Positions 11,087 through 19,571 of a DNA stretch of 64,000 nt are shown piece after piece. The notes under the pieces were generated by a model, which worked only from the letters and a program-made list of their open reading frames with translations, did no database searches and had not been told where the DNA came from. The stretch lies in assembly GCA_934636105.1 (NCBI GenBank), contig CAKTZR010000010.1:36336-100335 (forward strand), read 5' to 3'. Source of the DNA: an uncultured Clostridia bacterium (GTDB taxonomy: Bacteria > Bacillota > Clostridia > Christensenellales > Aristaeellaceae). The first letter of the stretch is position 1. Every line of letters starts with the position of its first letter. Both the position numbers and the translations under genes were made by a program.

Positions 11087-12943
11087 TTATCGTTCGAGCG
11101 CCTTCGGGTCGAGCGCGTCGCGCAGACCGTCGCCGATCAGGTTGATGCAGATGGTGCAGATGCCGAAAATCGCAGCCGGGAACACCCACTGCCACCAATA
11201 CTGCTGGATGACGATGGAGTTGTTCGCGCCGTTCAAGAGGTTACCCCACGTCGGGGTCGGCAGCGGAATGCCGAAGCCGAGGTAAGACAGCGTGGATTCG
11301 GTCAGCATGCAGGTGGCGAAATCCAGCGTCATGGAGACGATGAGCAGGCTGACGACGTTGGGCAGAATGTGGCGGAACACAATCGTGTGCTCGCGAATGC
11401 CCATCGCCTTGGCCGCGGTGACGTATTCCATCTCGCGCTGGGCGAGAATCTGCGCGCGCACAAGGCGGCAGGTCGGCACCCAGCTGAGCACGCCGAGCAC
11501 GACCATAATCAGATACATGCGCTGCGTCGGGTCGAGCTTCGTGCCGATGACGGCGGAAAGAATCATCGCGAACGGAATGAACGGCAAGCCGCCGACGATT
11601 TCCGCGATACGCATGATGAGGATATCGACGTTGCCGCCGAAGTAACCGGCCACGCCGCCGAAGATGATGCCCAGAATCGTCGCGATGACGACGGAGATGG
11701 CGCCGACGGTCATCGTCACCTGACCGCCGTTGACGATACGGGTCAGCATGTCGCGGCCGAGGTTATCCGTGCCGAGCACAAAGCCCTTGAGACCCCAGGT
11801 ATACATCGTGCCGTCGCTGGCCAGCGCATAGTTCTGGTAGCTGGAAACAAAGATTTTTTCGATGTTGTCCGCATCCTGCGCCTTGGCGGGCACGTTAATC
11901 TGGCCGTATTTGTTGTCGCCCCAAGAGACCAGATCGCCGTTTTCCAGCAGCGCGGTGTAGTGGTAGCGGCCGCCGTAGATGTGGACGATTTTGGATTCAA
12001 GCTCCGGCACGTTGGCCTCGCCCTTGACGGCGTTGCCCCAGACATAGACCTCGCCGTCCTCGGTGATGGCTGCGACGGATTTGCTTGTGGACGCGATATC
12101 CACGACGGTCTTGCCCTTCAACCCCGCCGGAATCTTCGCAAACGGGGAGGTCTTGTCCTTGTTGCCCGTGTAGGCCACGGTGCCGTCGGTCAGGAGGGCG
12201 ATATATTCGTTATCCGTCAGCGCAACCTTGGCAATCTTGCCCTGATACTTGCTGCGAATCTTGATATCAGCCATGTTGCCGTTGCCCCAGAGGTAGAGGT
12301 TGCCGTCCGAACAGACGATGGCGGAGAACTGGTTGCTCGCTTCGAGCTGAATCACGTCCCACTCGTCGCCGCCGGCCTTCATGGCCTTCTTCATGTCGTT
12401 GGAGAATTTATCCTGCTGCAAACGCGTGTTGCCCCAGACATAAACCTCGCCGTCCGCGTCCACCGCGACGACGTGATCCGTACCGGCGGCAATCTGCACC
12501 AGATCGGCGCTGCGCACCTCGTCCGGGATGGTCGCCACGTCGATTTTATCGGTGATGCGGGTGTGGCCCCATGTATACAATTCGCCCTCGTTGTCGATGC
12601 CGATGCCGTAGGTGTTTCCGGAGGAGATATCCTTCACGCCGTTTTGGAGCAGCGCCTTCGGCACATCCATCATGTTGTTGGAAGGCGGCAGGTTGGTCAG
12701 CGTGCTGTCCTGTTCGGAGAGGTCGAGCACCCAGATGTGCGGGCCGACCATCACGAACACGAAAATCGCCAGAAACACAATCAGGCCGAACATGGCCAGC
12801 GGGCGATGGACGAAATTGCTGACCATCGCGCGCATCGGAGTCTGAATCTTTTCTTCTTCCTCGCTGGAAAGCTCCGGGCGTTCATGCAGGAAGCAGCGCT
12901 TGAACCAGCGCACGAGGAAGAATTCTTTTTTCTTGTTGCTCAT
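11087..12943 (-). CDS. oppC: OppC-type permease with inserted seven-repeat RCC1-like propeller
   Basis: 618 residues; ordinary OppC has about 300. Residues 1-70 are a normal OppC N-terminus with TM1 at about 49-70. Residues 389-618 are a normal remainder, starting with the hallmark LGTDNLGRD and including the EAA loop at 506-529 that contacts the ATPases. Between them, residues 92-387 (nt 11783-12670) carry seven RCC1-like repeats spaced about 39-50 residues. Each centres on a xGxxYxWG-type core: ELYTWG, EVYVWGN, NLYLWGN, TVAYTGN, EVYVWGN, DLVSWGD, TMYTWG. Seven is the blade number of a closed RCC1 propeller. The insertion sits in the loop that faces the outside of the cell and receives the substrate-binding protein. 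Reading frame and spacing are intact throughout, so this is one gene rather than a chance fusion. Confidence 0.93.
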   Translation of the reverse strand: MSNKKKEFFLVRWFKRCFLHERPELSSEEEEKIQTPMRAMVSNFVHRPLAMFGLIVFLAIFVFVMVGPHIWVLDLSEQDSTLTNLPPSNNMMDVPKALLQNGVKDISSGNTYGIGIDNEGELYTWGHTRITDKIDVATIPDEVRSADLVQIAAGTDHVVAVDADGEVYVWGNTRLQQDKFSNDMKKAMKAGGDEWDVIQLEASNQFSAIVCSDGNLYLWGNGNMADIKIRSKYQGKIAKVALTDNEYIALLTDGTVAYTGNKDKTSPFAKIPAGLKGKTVVDIASTSKSVAAITEDGEVYVWGNAVKGEANVPELESKIVHIYGGRYHYTALLENGDLVSWGDNKYGQINVPAKAQDADNIEKIFVSSYQNYALASDGTMYTWGLKGFVLGTDNLGRDMLTRIVNGGQVTMTVGAISVVIATILGIIFGGVAGYFGGNVDILIMRIAEIVGGLPFIPFAMILSAVIGTKLDPTQRMYLIMVVLGVLSWVPTCRLVRAQILAQREMEYVTAAKAMGIREHTIVFRHILPNVVSLLIVSMTLDFATCMLTESTLSYLGFGIPLPTPTWGNLLNGANNSIVIQQYWWQWVFPAAIFGICTICINLIGDGLRDALDPKALER

Positions 12944-12955
12944 CGTTCTTCCTCC

Positions 12956-13981
12956 TTACTTGTCCACACGCACGCGCGGATCGACCAGACCGTAGCTGAT
13001 ATCCATCAGCAGCGAACCGATCAGGGCGACGATGGTATAGAACATCTGAATCGCGAGCACCAGCTCAAAGTCAAGGTTATTCAGGCCCGCCCAATAGAGC
13101 TTGCCCATGCCGTTCAAAGAGAACGTGTTCTCGATGATGACCGAGCCGGAGAAAATGCTGATGAACCAACCGATGATCGAGGTGATGATCGGCAGCAGCG
13201 CGTTGCGCCACGCGTGGGAATAGATGACGACCTTTTCCTTCAGGCCCTTGGCGCGCGCGGTGCGGATGTAATCCATGCTCAGCGCGTCGATCATCGCGCT
13301 GCGGACATAGCGGGTCATGCCGCCCAGCGAGGCGAAGGTCATGACGATGACCGGCAGGGTGACGTGGTAGAGCATGTCGATGAACTCATCCCACTTGGTC
13401 GCGTAAATCGCGCCCGCCGTCTTCGTGCCGGAAATCGGGAAGATTCGCCAGAGCACGCAGAAGAAGAACATGAAAATCAGCGCGATGATGTAAATCGGCA
13501 GGCTGTAACCGAGCATCGTCACGACCTGCACGGTGTTATCCACTTTCTTGCCCTTGTGAACGGCGCAGAAAATGCCCAGCGGGATGGTGATGCCCAGCGC
13601 CAGAATCGTGGAGAAAATGTTGATGAAGATCGTGTTCTTCATCGGATCGACGATGACCTCGGTCACGTCCTTCTTGTAGAACTGGGAATAGCCGAAGTTG
13701 CCCTGAAGCAGGCCGTTGAAGCCGGTGTTGTCCCCAACGTCCGGCCATAGGCCCATCCAGCGCATGTAGCGGATGACCAGCGGATCATCCAGACCCATCT
13801 TCGCGCGCAGCTCCTGATACAGCTGTTCATACTCCGCCGGCTTGAGGCTCTGCTTCTGCGCTTCCAGTTCGGCGCGGGCCGGGTCTGTCGGAATGAGGTT
13901 GTACAGCGAATACATCAAAAACGAAACGATGAGAAACACAAGCGCCATGTATCCGATACGCTTGGCAACATATTTGCCCAT
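12956..13981 (-). CDS. oppB: Oligopeptide ABC transporter permease OppB
   Basis: About 341 residues with six expected membrane helices. It has the binding-protein-dependent permease loop DYIRTARAKGLKEKVVIYSHAWRN in pieces near residue 250, and GLVDPRVR near the C-terminus. The extracellular loop after TM1 is somewhat longer and more charged than usual, with a Lys/Glu/Gln-rich stretch. ATG at 13981 has GAGAGG 9 bp upstream; the in-frame ATG at 13990 has that purine stretch directly against it and is less likely. It is the first gene after the oppA terminator, 13 bp before oppC. Confidence 0.93.
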   Translation of the reverse strand: MGKYVAKRIGYMALVFLIVSFLMYSLYNLIPTDPARAELEAQKQSLKPAEYEQLYQELRAKMGLDDPLVIRYMRWMGLWPDVGDNTGFNGLLQGNFGYSQFYKKDVTEVIVDPMKNTIFINIFSTILALGITIPLGIFCAVHKGKKVDNTVQVVTMLGYSLPIYIIALIFMFFFCVLWRIFPISGTKTAGAIYATKWDEFIDMLYHVTLPVIVMTFASLGGMTRYVRSAMIDALSMDYIRTARAKGLKEKVVIYSHAWRNALLPIITSIIGWFISIFSGSVIIENTFSLNGMGKLYWAGLNNLDFELVLAIQMFYTIVALIGSLLMDISYGLVDPRVRVDK

Positions 13982-14099
13982 CTCATCCATCCTCTCTATG
14001 GTGTTTTTTTCTTTCTCTTTTTGCCGCGGCGCAGACCGCGTTGACGCAGGCGCTCGGCTTTCAGCTTGCCCGCCTGCCGTATATCTTCATTCATCCGCA

Positions 14100-14161
14100 G
14101 GACAAGTGCTTTGCCCTTGTTCTTTCCCGCCTTTGGGCAGCCAAGGGCAGGGCGCTTGTCC
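14100..14161 (-). other. Long inverted repeat in the oppA-oppB gap
   Basis: GGACAAGTGC-TTT-GCCCTTG (14100-14119) pairs with CAAGGGC-AGG-GCGCTTGTCC (14142-14161), two stems separated by a small internal loop and closed by a 22-nt apex. Transcribed on the opp strand it would form a stable hairpin between the oppA terminator and oppB. Likely roles are RNA stabilisation or processing of the oppB mRNA; no protein is encoded in the 13982-14256 gap. Confidence 0.6.
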
Positions 14162-14197
14162 TTCAAAAAGGACGATTGCATTCAAAATCAAAAAGAA

Positions 14198-14229
14198 GGA
14201 AAAAGGGGACGGGCAGAACGCCCGCCCCC
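14198..14229 (-). terminator. Intrinsic terminator downstream of oppA (probably partial)
   Basis: GGGGACGGGC (14205-14214) pairs with GCCCGCCCCC (14220-14229) over a 5-nt loop with one mismatch, followed on the minus strand by CCTTTTTCC. A terminator between a binding-protein gene and its permease genes usually leaves oppA mRNA in excess, with some read-through into oppB. Confidence 0.75.
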
Positions 14230-14256
14230 AATTCTGTGATCGGAACTGAGCAGAAA

Positions 14257-16161
14257 TTACTCGGCCACGGTCGCGTAGAGGATGGCCTGCTGGAAATCCC
14301 AGAAGGAATCCTGGGTGTAGTTCTCAAGCCAATCCGGATAAACGGTGATGTAGATGTTGGAGTAGAGCGGGATCTGCGGGAGCAGCTCGTTCCACAGCAT
14401 CTGGAAGCCCTTCCAGTAGGTCATGTACAGGGAGGTGTTGTCGGAATCCACGCCGTAAACCATGTTCATGGAGAGCGCGTCCATCGTCTCGTTGTACAGA
14501 CGGTTCAGGTTGTAGCCCTGAGCAACCATATCCGGATCGAGCGTCCACTCGTAGGACTGATCGTAAGCCGGGGTGAAGTTGTTGGCCAGGTTGAACATGC
14601 CGTAGGTCGGGACGGCGTACTTGTCGCCCTGAGAAGCGTCGCGATAGTAGTAGTTGAGCAGCTCGGTGAAGGTCATCACGTTCTGGTTGATCTTCATGCC
14701 GGCCTCAGCGGTCTGCGGGCCCTGAGCGAGCATGACGTTGAGCAGCTCGGAAACCGGGTTGTTCTCGGAAGAGGACCACTCGATGATCAGCGGCATCAGG
14801 ATGGTGCCGTCGGCGAGGGTGACGTTGTGCGCATAGGTGCCAGCCTCAACCTCGGTGACCTTCTTGTAGCGGATTTCGCCGGAGCCATCGACATAGTCGC
14901 TGCCGTCGGCGTTGTAAACCCAGCCGTCGGCCTTGAGTTCTTCAACAGCCGCTTCCGGATCATAGGAATACGGATTCAGGGTCGTCTCCAGCCACTCCTC
15001 GGCCTCCTGGTACTGCCACAGGCCGGTGCCGTACATGCCGTTGACAACGCCGCCCCAGCCCTGGCAGAAGGTGTTCGCAAACTCGTTGCGATCCAGCAGC
15101 AGGGCAACCGCGTGACGGACAGCCTCGAACTGGGTCGGGCCGAAGTCACACTGGAAGTTCAGCATGCCGTAGCCGGCACGGTCGAACTGCACGTAGTTGA
15201 AGCCGCCTTCGGCGATGATGTCCAGAGCGGTGTTGATCTGGTCGCCGTCGGTCACGGTGTCATAGAAGTTGAAGGCACCGGTCTTGAGCGCGTCGGCCCA
15301 GGTCGCGTCCTCGGTCTTGGTGATGACGATCTTCTCGATGCTCGGCTTCTGACCCTCGAAGTTGCCCGCGTAGTTCGGGTTGATGGTCAGGGTCGCCTGC
15401 AGGGAGCCCTTATCATACGCAATCAGGTTGTACGGACCGGCGGAAACGCGATCCTCACCCGCGTTGAAGCGGGCGTACTCCAGCTGCTTGCCCACGCCGT
15501 CCTTGGTGAAGTCGCCGGCGATGTAGCAGCCCTCGCCGTCATCCTTCAGCTCGACAGCGTCGCCCAGCCAGTACTTGATGGAGAGCGGCTGCAGCTCGAT
15601 GTAGCGCAGGTCGTAGAAGTACGGAATCTTGTCCGCGACGATGGTCACGGAGAAGGTGTAATCGTCGATCAGGCGGATGCCGGAAACCGCAGTCGCGGCG
15701 CCGTCATAGTACTCCTGGCCGCCGACATAGGTCAAATAGCCGGTCAGCTTCGCGCCGACATCCATCGCGACCTTGGAGCAGGAGAAGACTTCGGCCCACA
15801 GATAATCCGCAGCCTTGATTTCTTCGCCGTTGTTGTAGGTCAGGCCCTCGTTGATGGTGACGGTGAACGTCTTGCTGCCATCCGGGTTGACCACAGACTC
15901 GATGTTGTTGGCGATGGTCGGGTTGACGACATATTCGCCGCCCTGATTCGTGGTGGTGACCGTGTAATCGTTGGTCAGATTACGGATCATCTTGTCGGTG
16001 GCATTGTTGGTCCACCAGGAATCCGGCGCGAAGTCGCCGCCGATTTCGGTGGAAGAACCATACACGATGGTTCCCTTCTCAGACGTGCCCTCGGCAAACG
16101 CCATCGCGCCCGCAGAAACGAGCATGGCGGCCGCCAGAAGCATGGAAAGAAGCTTCTTCAT
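14257..16161 (-). CDS. oppA: Oligopeptide-binding extracytoplasmic protein OppA-like (SBP family 5)
   Basis: 634 residues. It begins with a clear signal peptide, MKKLLSMLLAAAMLVSAGAM then AFAEG, cut best after AFA. There is no lipobox cysteine, so unlike most Gram-positive OppA proteins it is not an obvious lipoprotein. The mature part fits SBP_bac_5: an early INEGLTYNNGEEIKAADYLWA segment (read in parts), a RHAVALLLDRNEFA segment, and a late LWNELLPQIPLYSNIY segment. It would capture peptides outside the membrane and deliver them to OppB/OppC. How it stays near the transporter without a lipid anchor is open; the propeller domain of OppC is one possible dock. A strong promoter lies 105 nt upstream. 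Confidence 0.92.
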   Translation of the reverse strand: MKKLLSMLLAAAMLVSAGAMAFAEGTSEKGTIVYGSSTEIGGDFAPDSWWTNNATDKMIRNLTNDYTVTTTNQGGEYVVNPTIANNIESVVNPDGSKTFTVTINEGLTYNNGEEIKAADYLWAEVFSCSKVAMDVGAKLTGYLTYVGGQEYYDGAATAVSGIRLIDDYTFSVTIVADKIPYFYDLRYIELQPLSIKYWLGDAVELKDDGEGCYIAGDFTKDGVGKQLEYARFNAGEDRVSAGPYNLIAYDKGSLQATLTINPNYAGNFEGQKPSIEKIVITKTEDATWADALKTGAFNFYDTVTDGDQINTALDIIAEGGFNYVQFDRAGYGMLNFQCDFGPTQFEAVRHAVALLLDRNEFANTFCQGWGGVVNGMYGTGLWQYQEAEEWLETTLNPYSYDPEAAVEELKADGWVYNADGSDYVDGSGEIRYKKVTEVEAGTYAHNVTLADGTILMPLIIEWSSSENNPVSELLNVMLAQGPQTAEAGMKINQNVMTFTELLNYYYRDASQGDKYAVPTYGMFNLANNFTPAYDQSYEWTLDPDMVAQGYNLNRLYNETMDALSMNMVYGVDSDNTSLYMTYWKGFQMLWNELLPQIPLYSNIYITVYPDWLENYTQDSFWDFQQAILYATVAE

Positions 16162-16266
16162 GGATACATCCTCCCTGAAAAATTTTTATATTTCGCCCGC
16201 AGCACATTCTGCGTCAAAATATCGCGTGAAAACGGCCCTCACAGGACCCGCTGGGTAAACAACATT

Positions 16267-16295
16267 ACTATACACTGTTTTTTGATTTCTGTCAA
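16267..16295 (-). promoter_or_regulatory. Strong promoter of oppA
   Basis: On the minus strand, a perfect TTGACA (16295-16290), 17-bp spacer and TATAGT (16272-16267). The leader is about 100 nt and ends with GGGAGGATGTATCC before the ATG. Confidence 0.8.
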
Positions 16296-16335
16296 TCTTA
16301 CCGACGGTTTTCAGCAGGATTTAACAATCGTTTTT

Positions 16336-17355
16336 TTACGCTTTCTGCGCGCCGGCTTCCAGAATTTTGCGCCACGTTTCCTCCGTCACGGGGATTCCGT
16401 TTTCGCGGTTCTTCGCGCGGGTCTTGTCAAGCCCCTCGCCCGGCGCGTGTACGCCGCGGCCGCCCTCGATCGGCGGCAGGCTGTGCAGGAAGGAGACAGT
16501 CTCCTCCATCTGCGCCTGAACGGCCTGCATGTCCACGACCGCCGCCGGATGAATCGCGATGAACACCTGGCTCATGCCCTTTTCGCCGTCGGCGGGCAGG
16601 CCGATGACGCGGCTCGTGCGCCCCGCAGAGAGCATCGACGCACACAAATCCAGCATGATGGAAAGCGCGCTTCCCTTCCACATCGCCATCGGCATCATCT
16701 TGCCGCTTTCGCAGATCTTCTTCGGGTCGCAGGTGGGGTTGCCTTCCATGTCGTAGCCGCAGGGCGTGTCGAGCATTTTGCCCTCCTGCGCCATGATTTC
16801 CAGCTTGCCGTAGGCATACTGGCTCACCGCCATATCCATCACCAGGCTGCCCTTGTCGCGCGGGATGGCGAAGGTGATCGGGTTGTTGCCCGTGGAGGGC
16901 TCCAGCGTGCCCCATGCCGTCAGGTTCATGCAGGTGTTGGTGAAGCAGATACCCATCAGCCCTGCGTCCGCCATCATCAGGCCGTATCGGCCCGCGCGCA
17001 GCCAATGGCTGTTGTTGCGCAGGGCGACGCAGGCAATGCCGTGTTCCTTCGCCAGCTCGATGGCGCGCTTTGTCATCTGCTCGGCAATCAGCGGGCCGAC
17101 GCCGAAGTGCGCGTCATAGACCTCCAGCGCGCCAAAGCCGCCGACCTTCTCCGCCGCCGTCACGCTCGGGTCGCAGATGCCGCTTTCCATGTCGCTGATG
17201 TAGCGCGGATAGCGGTTCATGCCGTGGCTGTAAATGCCGTCCAGCGAGTTGCCCGCAAAAATTTCGGCAAAGTGCTTTGCGTTTTCTGCGTTCATAAAGC
17301 GGCTCAGGCCCTTCGCCATCTCGCGAACGGCCTCGTCATAGGAAACGTAAATCAT
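16336..17355 (-). CDS. YiaK-like NAD(P)-dependent dehydrogenase (malate/L-lactate dehydrogenase family)
   Basis: 339 residues, the full length of the Ldh_2 family. Motifs typical of the 2,3-diketo-L-gulonate reductase branch (YiaK/DlgD) are visible: SHGMNRYPRYI near 43, GIACVALRNNSHWLRAG near 110, TGNNPITFAIP near 160, and MAMWKGSALSIMLDL near 230. The active-site histidine of the SHG motif is present. It would reduce a 2-oxo or 2,3-dioxo acid with NAD(P)H in the cytoplasm. The substrate is inferred only from similarity; no sugar-acid catabolic genes lie next to it. GAGGAGGATAAATCCCC precedes the ATG. It follows the VTT-protein gene on the same strand. Confidence 0.85.
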   Translation of the reverse strand: MIYVSYDEAVREMAKGLSRFMNAENAKHFAEIFAGNSLDGIYSHGMNRYPRYISDMESGICDPSVTAAEKVGGFGALEVYDAHFGVGPLIAEQMTKRAIELAKEHGIACVALRNNSHWLRAGRYGLMMADAGLMGICFTNTCMNLTAWGTLEPSTGNNPITFAIPRDKGSLVMDMAVSQYAYGKLEIMAQEGKMLDTPCGYDMEGNPTCDPKKICESGKMMPMAMWKGSALSIMLDLCASMLSAGRTSRVIGLPADGEKGMSQVFIAIHPAAVVDMQAVQAQMEETVSFLHSLPPIEGGRGVHAPGEGLDKTRAKNRENGIPVTEETWRKILEAGAQKA

Positions 17356-17433
17356 GGGGATTTATCCTCCTCGTCTGTTGTGATGCCTTTGTTTTTCGCG
17401 GCAAAGCTTCGTTTTTCCTGCCGCGCGGCGCTG

Positions 17434-18153
17434 TCAATTCCTGCTTGAGCGTTTCTTTTGGGGTACGATGCGGCGCACGAATTTGAGCAGCGCTTCTTCA
17501 ATCTGCGCGCTGTATTTCATCGCGAGCACGAAAACCAGAAGCCCGATAACGCCGATGACCGCCCACGCCCAAATCGGCAGGCTGATCGAGCCGCTGCCCA
17601 GCAGCGCCGCAACAATCAACCCCCACGGCCTGCCCAGCGCCATGATGACGACGAACCGTCCGAGCGGAATGTTGGTCAGCCCCGCCAGCATGCAGAGCGC
17701 ATCGTCCGGAAAGAACGGAAACAGCATCGTCAAAAACAGAAACATATCCTGCTTTTCTTCGATGATCGGCAGGTACTTGTCCATTACGCCCTTGTCCAGA
17801 AAGCGCTGCACCGCGCTGTGCCCCAGCGCCCGCGCCGCCAGAAACACGATCACCGACCCGACGACCACCGCCAGCACGCCCAAAATCATCGCCGGCCAGA
17901 AGCCCAGCGCCAGCGCGCCCGCCATCATCGAAATGTTACTGGGAATCGGCGCGATGATGACCGTCATCATTTGCAGCGCAAAATACACCAGCCCGGCCCA
18001 CATGCCCGCACCCGCGATCACCTCGCGAAGCGCATCCACCGAGTTGATTTTTTCAAAAAATCCGTTCTTCCAAAGCGCATAGCCGCCCGCCGCCAAAACC
18101 GCGGCAATCACCAGCACAATCAGAAGAATGCGGATAATCTTCTTAGAGTTCAT
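17434..18153 (-). CDS. VTT-domain (TVP38/TMEM64, DedA-like) membrane protein
   Basis: 239 residues, with one N-terminal helix, then a VTT domain with the re-entrant-loop motifs IAPIPSNISMMAGALALGFW and FPFFPDDALCMLAG, and a basic C-terminal tail (KKRSSRN). Family members are thought to move phospholipids or undecaprenyl-phosphate across the membrane; function here is inferred from the family. An R1 repeat ends directly upstream: its terminal AAGGAGTT, 6 bp before the ATG at 18153, serves as the Shine-Dalgarno. The gene lies at the end of the cdaA-cdaR-glycosyltransferase gene row. Confidence 0.88.
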   Translation of the reverse strand: MNSKKIIRILLIVLVIAAVLAAGGYALWKNGFFEKINSVDALREVIAGAGMWAGLVYFALQMMTVIIAPIPSNISMMAGALALGFWPAMILGVLAVVVGSVIVFLAARALGHSAVQRFLDKGVMDKYLPIIEEKQDMFLFLTMLFPFFPDDALCMLAGLTNIPLGRFVVIMALGRPWGLIVAALLGSGSISLPIWAWAVIGVIGLLVFVLAMKYSAQIEEALLKFVRRIVPQKKRSSRN

Positions 18154-18157
18154 GGTT

Positions 18158-18289
18158 TAACTCCTTCCGTCACGACTTCGTCGTGCCACCTCCCTCGAAG
18201 ATGGAGGCTTTTGGTATAAGCTGCCTGAATCGTAAGGATAAAGGCTCCCTCTCCGAGGGAGCTGTCAGCGAAGCTGACTGAAGGAGTTA
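18158..18289. repeat. R1 dispersed repeat, copy 2
   Basis: A compact 132-bp copy with terminal inverted repeats TAACTCCTTCCGTCA and TGACTGAAGGAGTTA. Hairpins CACGACTTCGTCGTG, CCTCC...GGAGG, CTCCCTC...GAGGGAG and GTCAGCGAAGCTGAC are inside. It fits exactly between two minus-strand genes: its right end supplies the TAA stop of the glycosyltransferase (18287-18289), and its left end supplies the ribosome binding site of the VTT-protein gene. Confidence 0.8.
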
Positions 18290-19561
18290 TAACACCGCGA
18301 CCGCAATCGTATAGCCCCACGTGAACACAACCAGCAGCGCCGCGCAAACGCCCAGCCCGACGGCATGCGCCGCGTTGCTTTTGAGCGTCTGTGCCTGCAT
18401 CATCGGCAGCGCCGCCAGCGCGTAGAGATACCGCGCGCCGGAAAGCAGCCACGTCGGGGCCAGCACCACGGCCACATACACAAAGCTGTACGCCGCCAAA
18501 TCAAACGGCAGTTTCTTCTGCTTTGCCGCCAGCAGGATGTAGATATACCCCATTGCCAGCAGCTGAAAGCCCCATGTGAACAGCCAATCGTCGTCCCCAT
18601 AGGTGGAAATGAGATAGTGAACGGTGTTCGCCGTCGAATTCCAGAACGAGCCGGGCTGCTGATACCAGTTGACCTTCTGATAGAGCAGATACATCATCGG
18701 GTCGCCCGTCACCGCCCAGTTGATGCCCCAATAGATGAACAGGCCGCAGAAAACAAGGCCCACCTGCGCCAGACAGCGCAAGACCGCTTTCGGCTGAATC
18801 CCTTCTTTCGGGATGCGCGCCAGAAACGCGATGATGAACAGCCCGGAGACGATCACCCCCGGCATGCGCGTCAGCGCGCTGGCCATGCCGCAGAACGCCG
18901 CCAGCCACGGATGGCCGCGCCGGAGCAGGCAGACCGCCGCCAGCGTCAGCGCGATGAACAGTGCCTCCGTGTACGCGCACGCGAGAAACACGCTCATCGG
19001 GTTGAGCAGAAAATACGCGACCGCCAGCCACGCCCCACGCCGCCCCAGGTGCATATTCGTCCAATCAAACAGCAGCGCGGCGCTGATCCCGGCGCAGAGC
19101 AGCGAAACCAGCGTTCCGGCCGCAAACAGATTGCCGCCCGTAAAAACGGAAAACACGCGCGTCACCGCCGGATACAGCGGGAAAAACACCAGCCGAAGCC
19201 GCTCGTCACCGACGCTGGTGTAGCCGTCCTTCGCAATGCCCAGATAATGCCGCACATCCCAATGCGTCCAGAGCGCTTCAAAGGACTGAAAAAATGAATC
19301 CGTTCCGCCGCTTCTTCTGTAAAAGCCATACGCCAGCGCGTACAGCAGCAGGCGGCTCAAGATTGCCGCCGCGGCGGCCAGCGCCATATCCCGCCAAAGC
19401 GGCGGAGTTTGAAACGGTTCTTTCGCCAAGCCCGACGCGCTTTCCTGCCCGCGCATCACACGGGGCAGTCGAAGACATAGGCAAACGCCGCAAACGCCCA
19501 TCAAAATCACGGACGTTGCGGCGGCTGTCATTTGTAAAAGATTGGATAGCGCATCACTCAT
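18287..19561 (-). CDS. PIG-V/Gpi18-like membrane mannosyltransferase family protein
   Basis: 424 residues with about ten membrane segments. WDVRHYLGIAKDGY near 93 and FFPLYPAVTR near 127 match the catalytic loop and the FPLYP motif of the GPI mannosyltransferase PIG-V group (GT-C). An ALTRMPGV motif near 230 and a LSGARYLYALAALPM motif near 370 also fit. It should glycosylate a lipid or envelope acceptor from a polyprenyl-phosphate donor. It begins 10 bp after the coiled-coil membrane-protein gene and ends in an R1 repeat. It is a different subfamily from the three transferases at 3.3-7.4 kb. Confidence 0.85.
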   Translation of the reverse strand: MSDALSNLLQMTAAATSVILMGVCGVCLCLRLPRVMRGQESASGLAKEPFQTPPLWRDMALAAAAAILSRLLLYALAYGFYRRSGGTDSFFQSFEALWTHWDVRHYLGIAKDGYTSVGDERLRLVFFPLYPAVTRVFSVFTGGNLFAAGTLVSLLCAGISAALLFDWTNMHLGRRGAWLAVAYFLLNPMSVFLACAYTEALFIALTLAAVCLLRRGHPWLAAFCGMASALTRMPGVIVSGLFIIAFLARIPKEGIQPKAVLRCLAQVGLVFCGLFIYWGINWAVTGDPMMYLLYQKVNWYQQPGSFWNSTANTVHYLISTYGDDDWLFTWGFQLLAMGYIYILLAAKQKKLPFDLAAYSFVYVAVVLAPTWLLSGARYLYALAALPMMQAQTLKSNAAHAVGLGVCAALLVVFTWGYTIAVAVL

Positions 19562-19571
19562 GCTGTATACC

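Noticed and set aside
14041..17448. A 1135-codon plus-strand frame opposite oppA and the YiaK-like gene
   Set aside because: Same reason: composition is a mirror of the real genes' codon use, with no domain.
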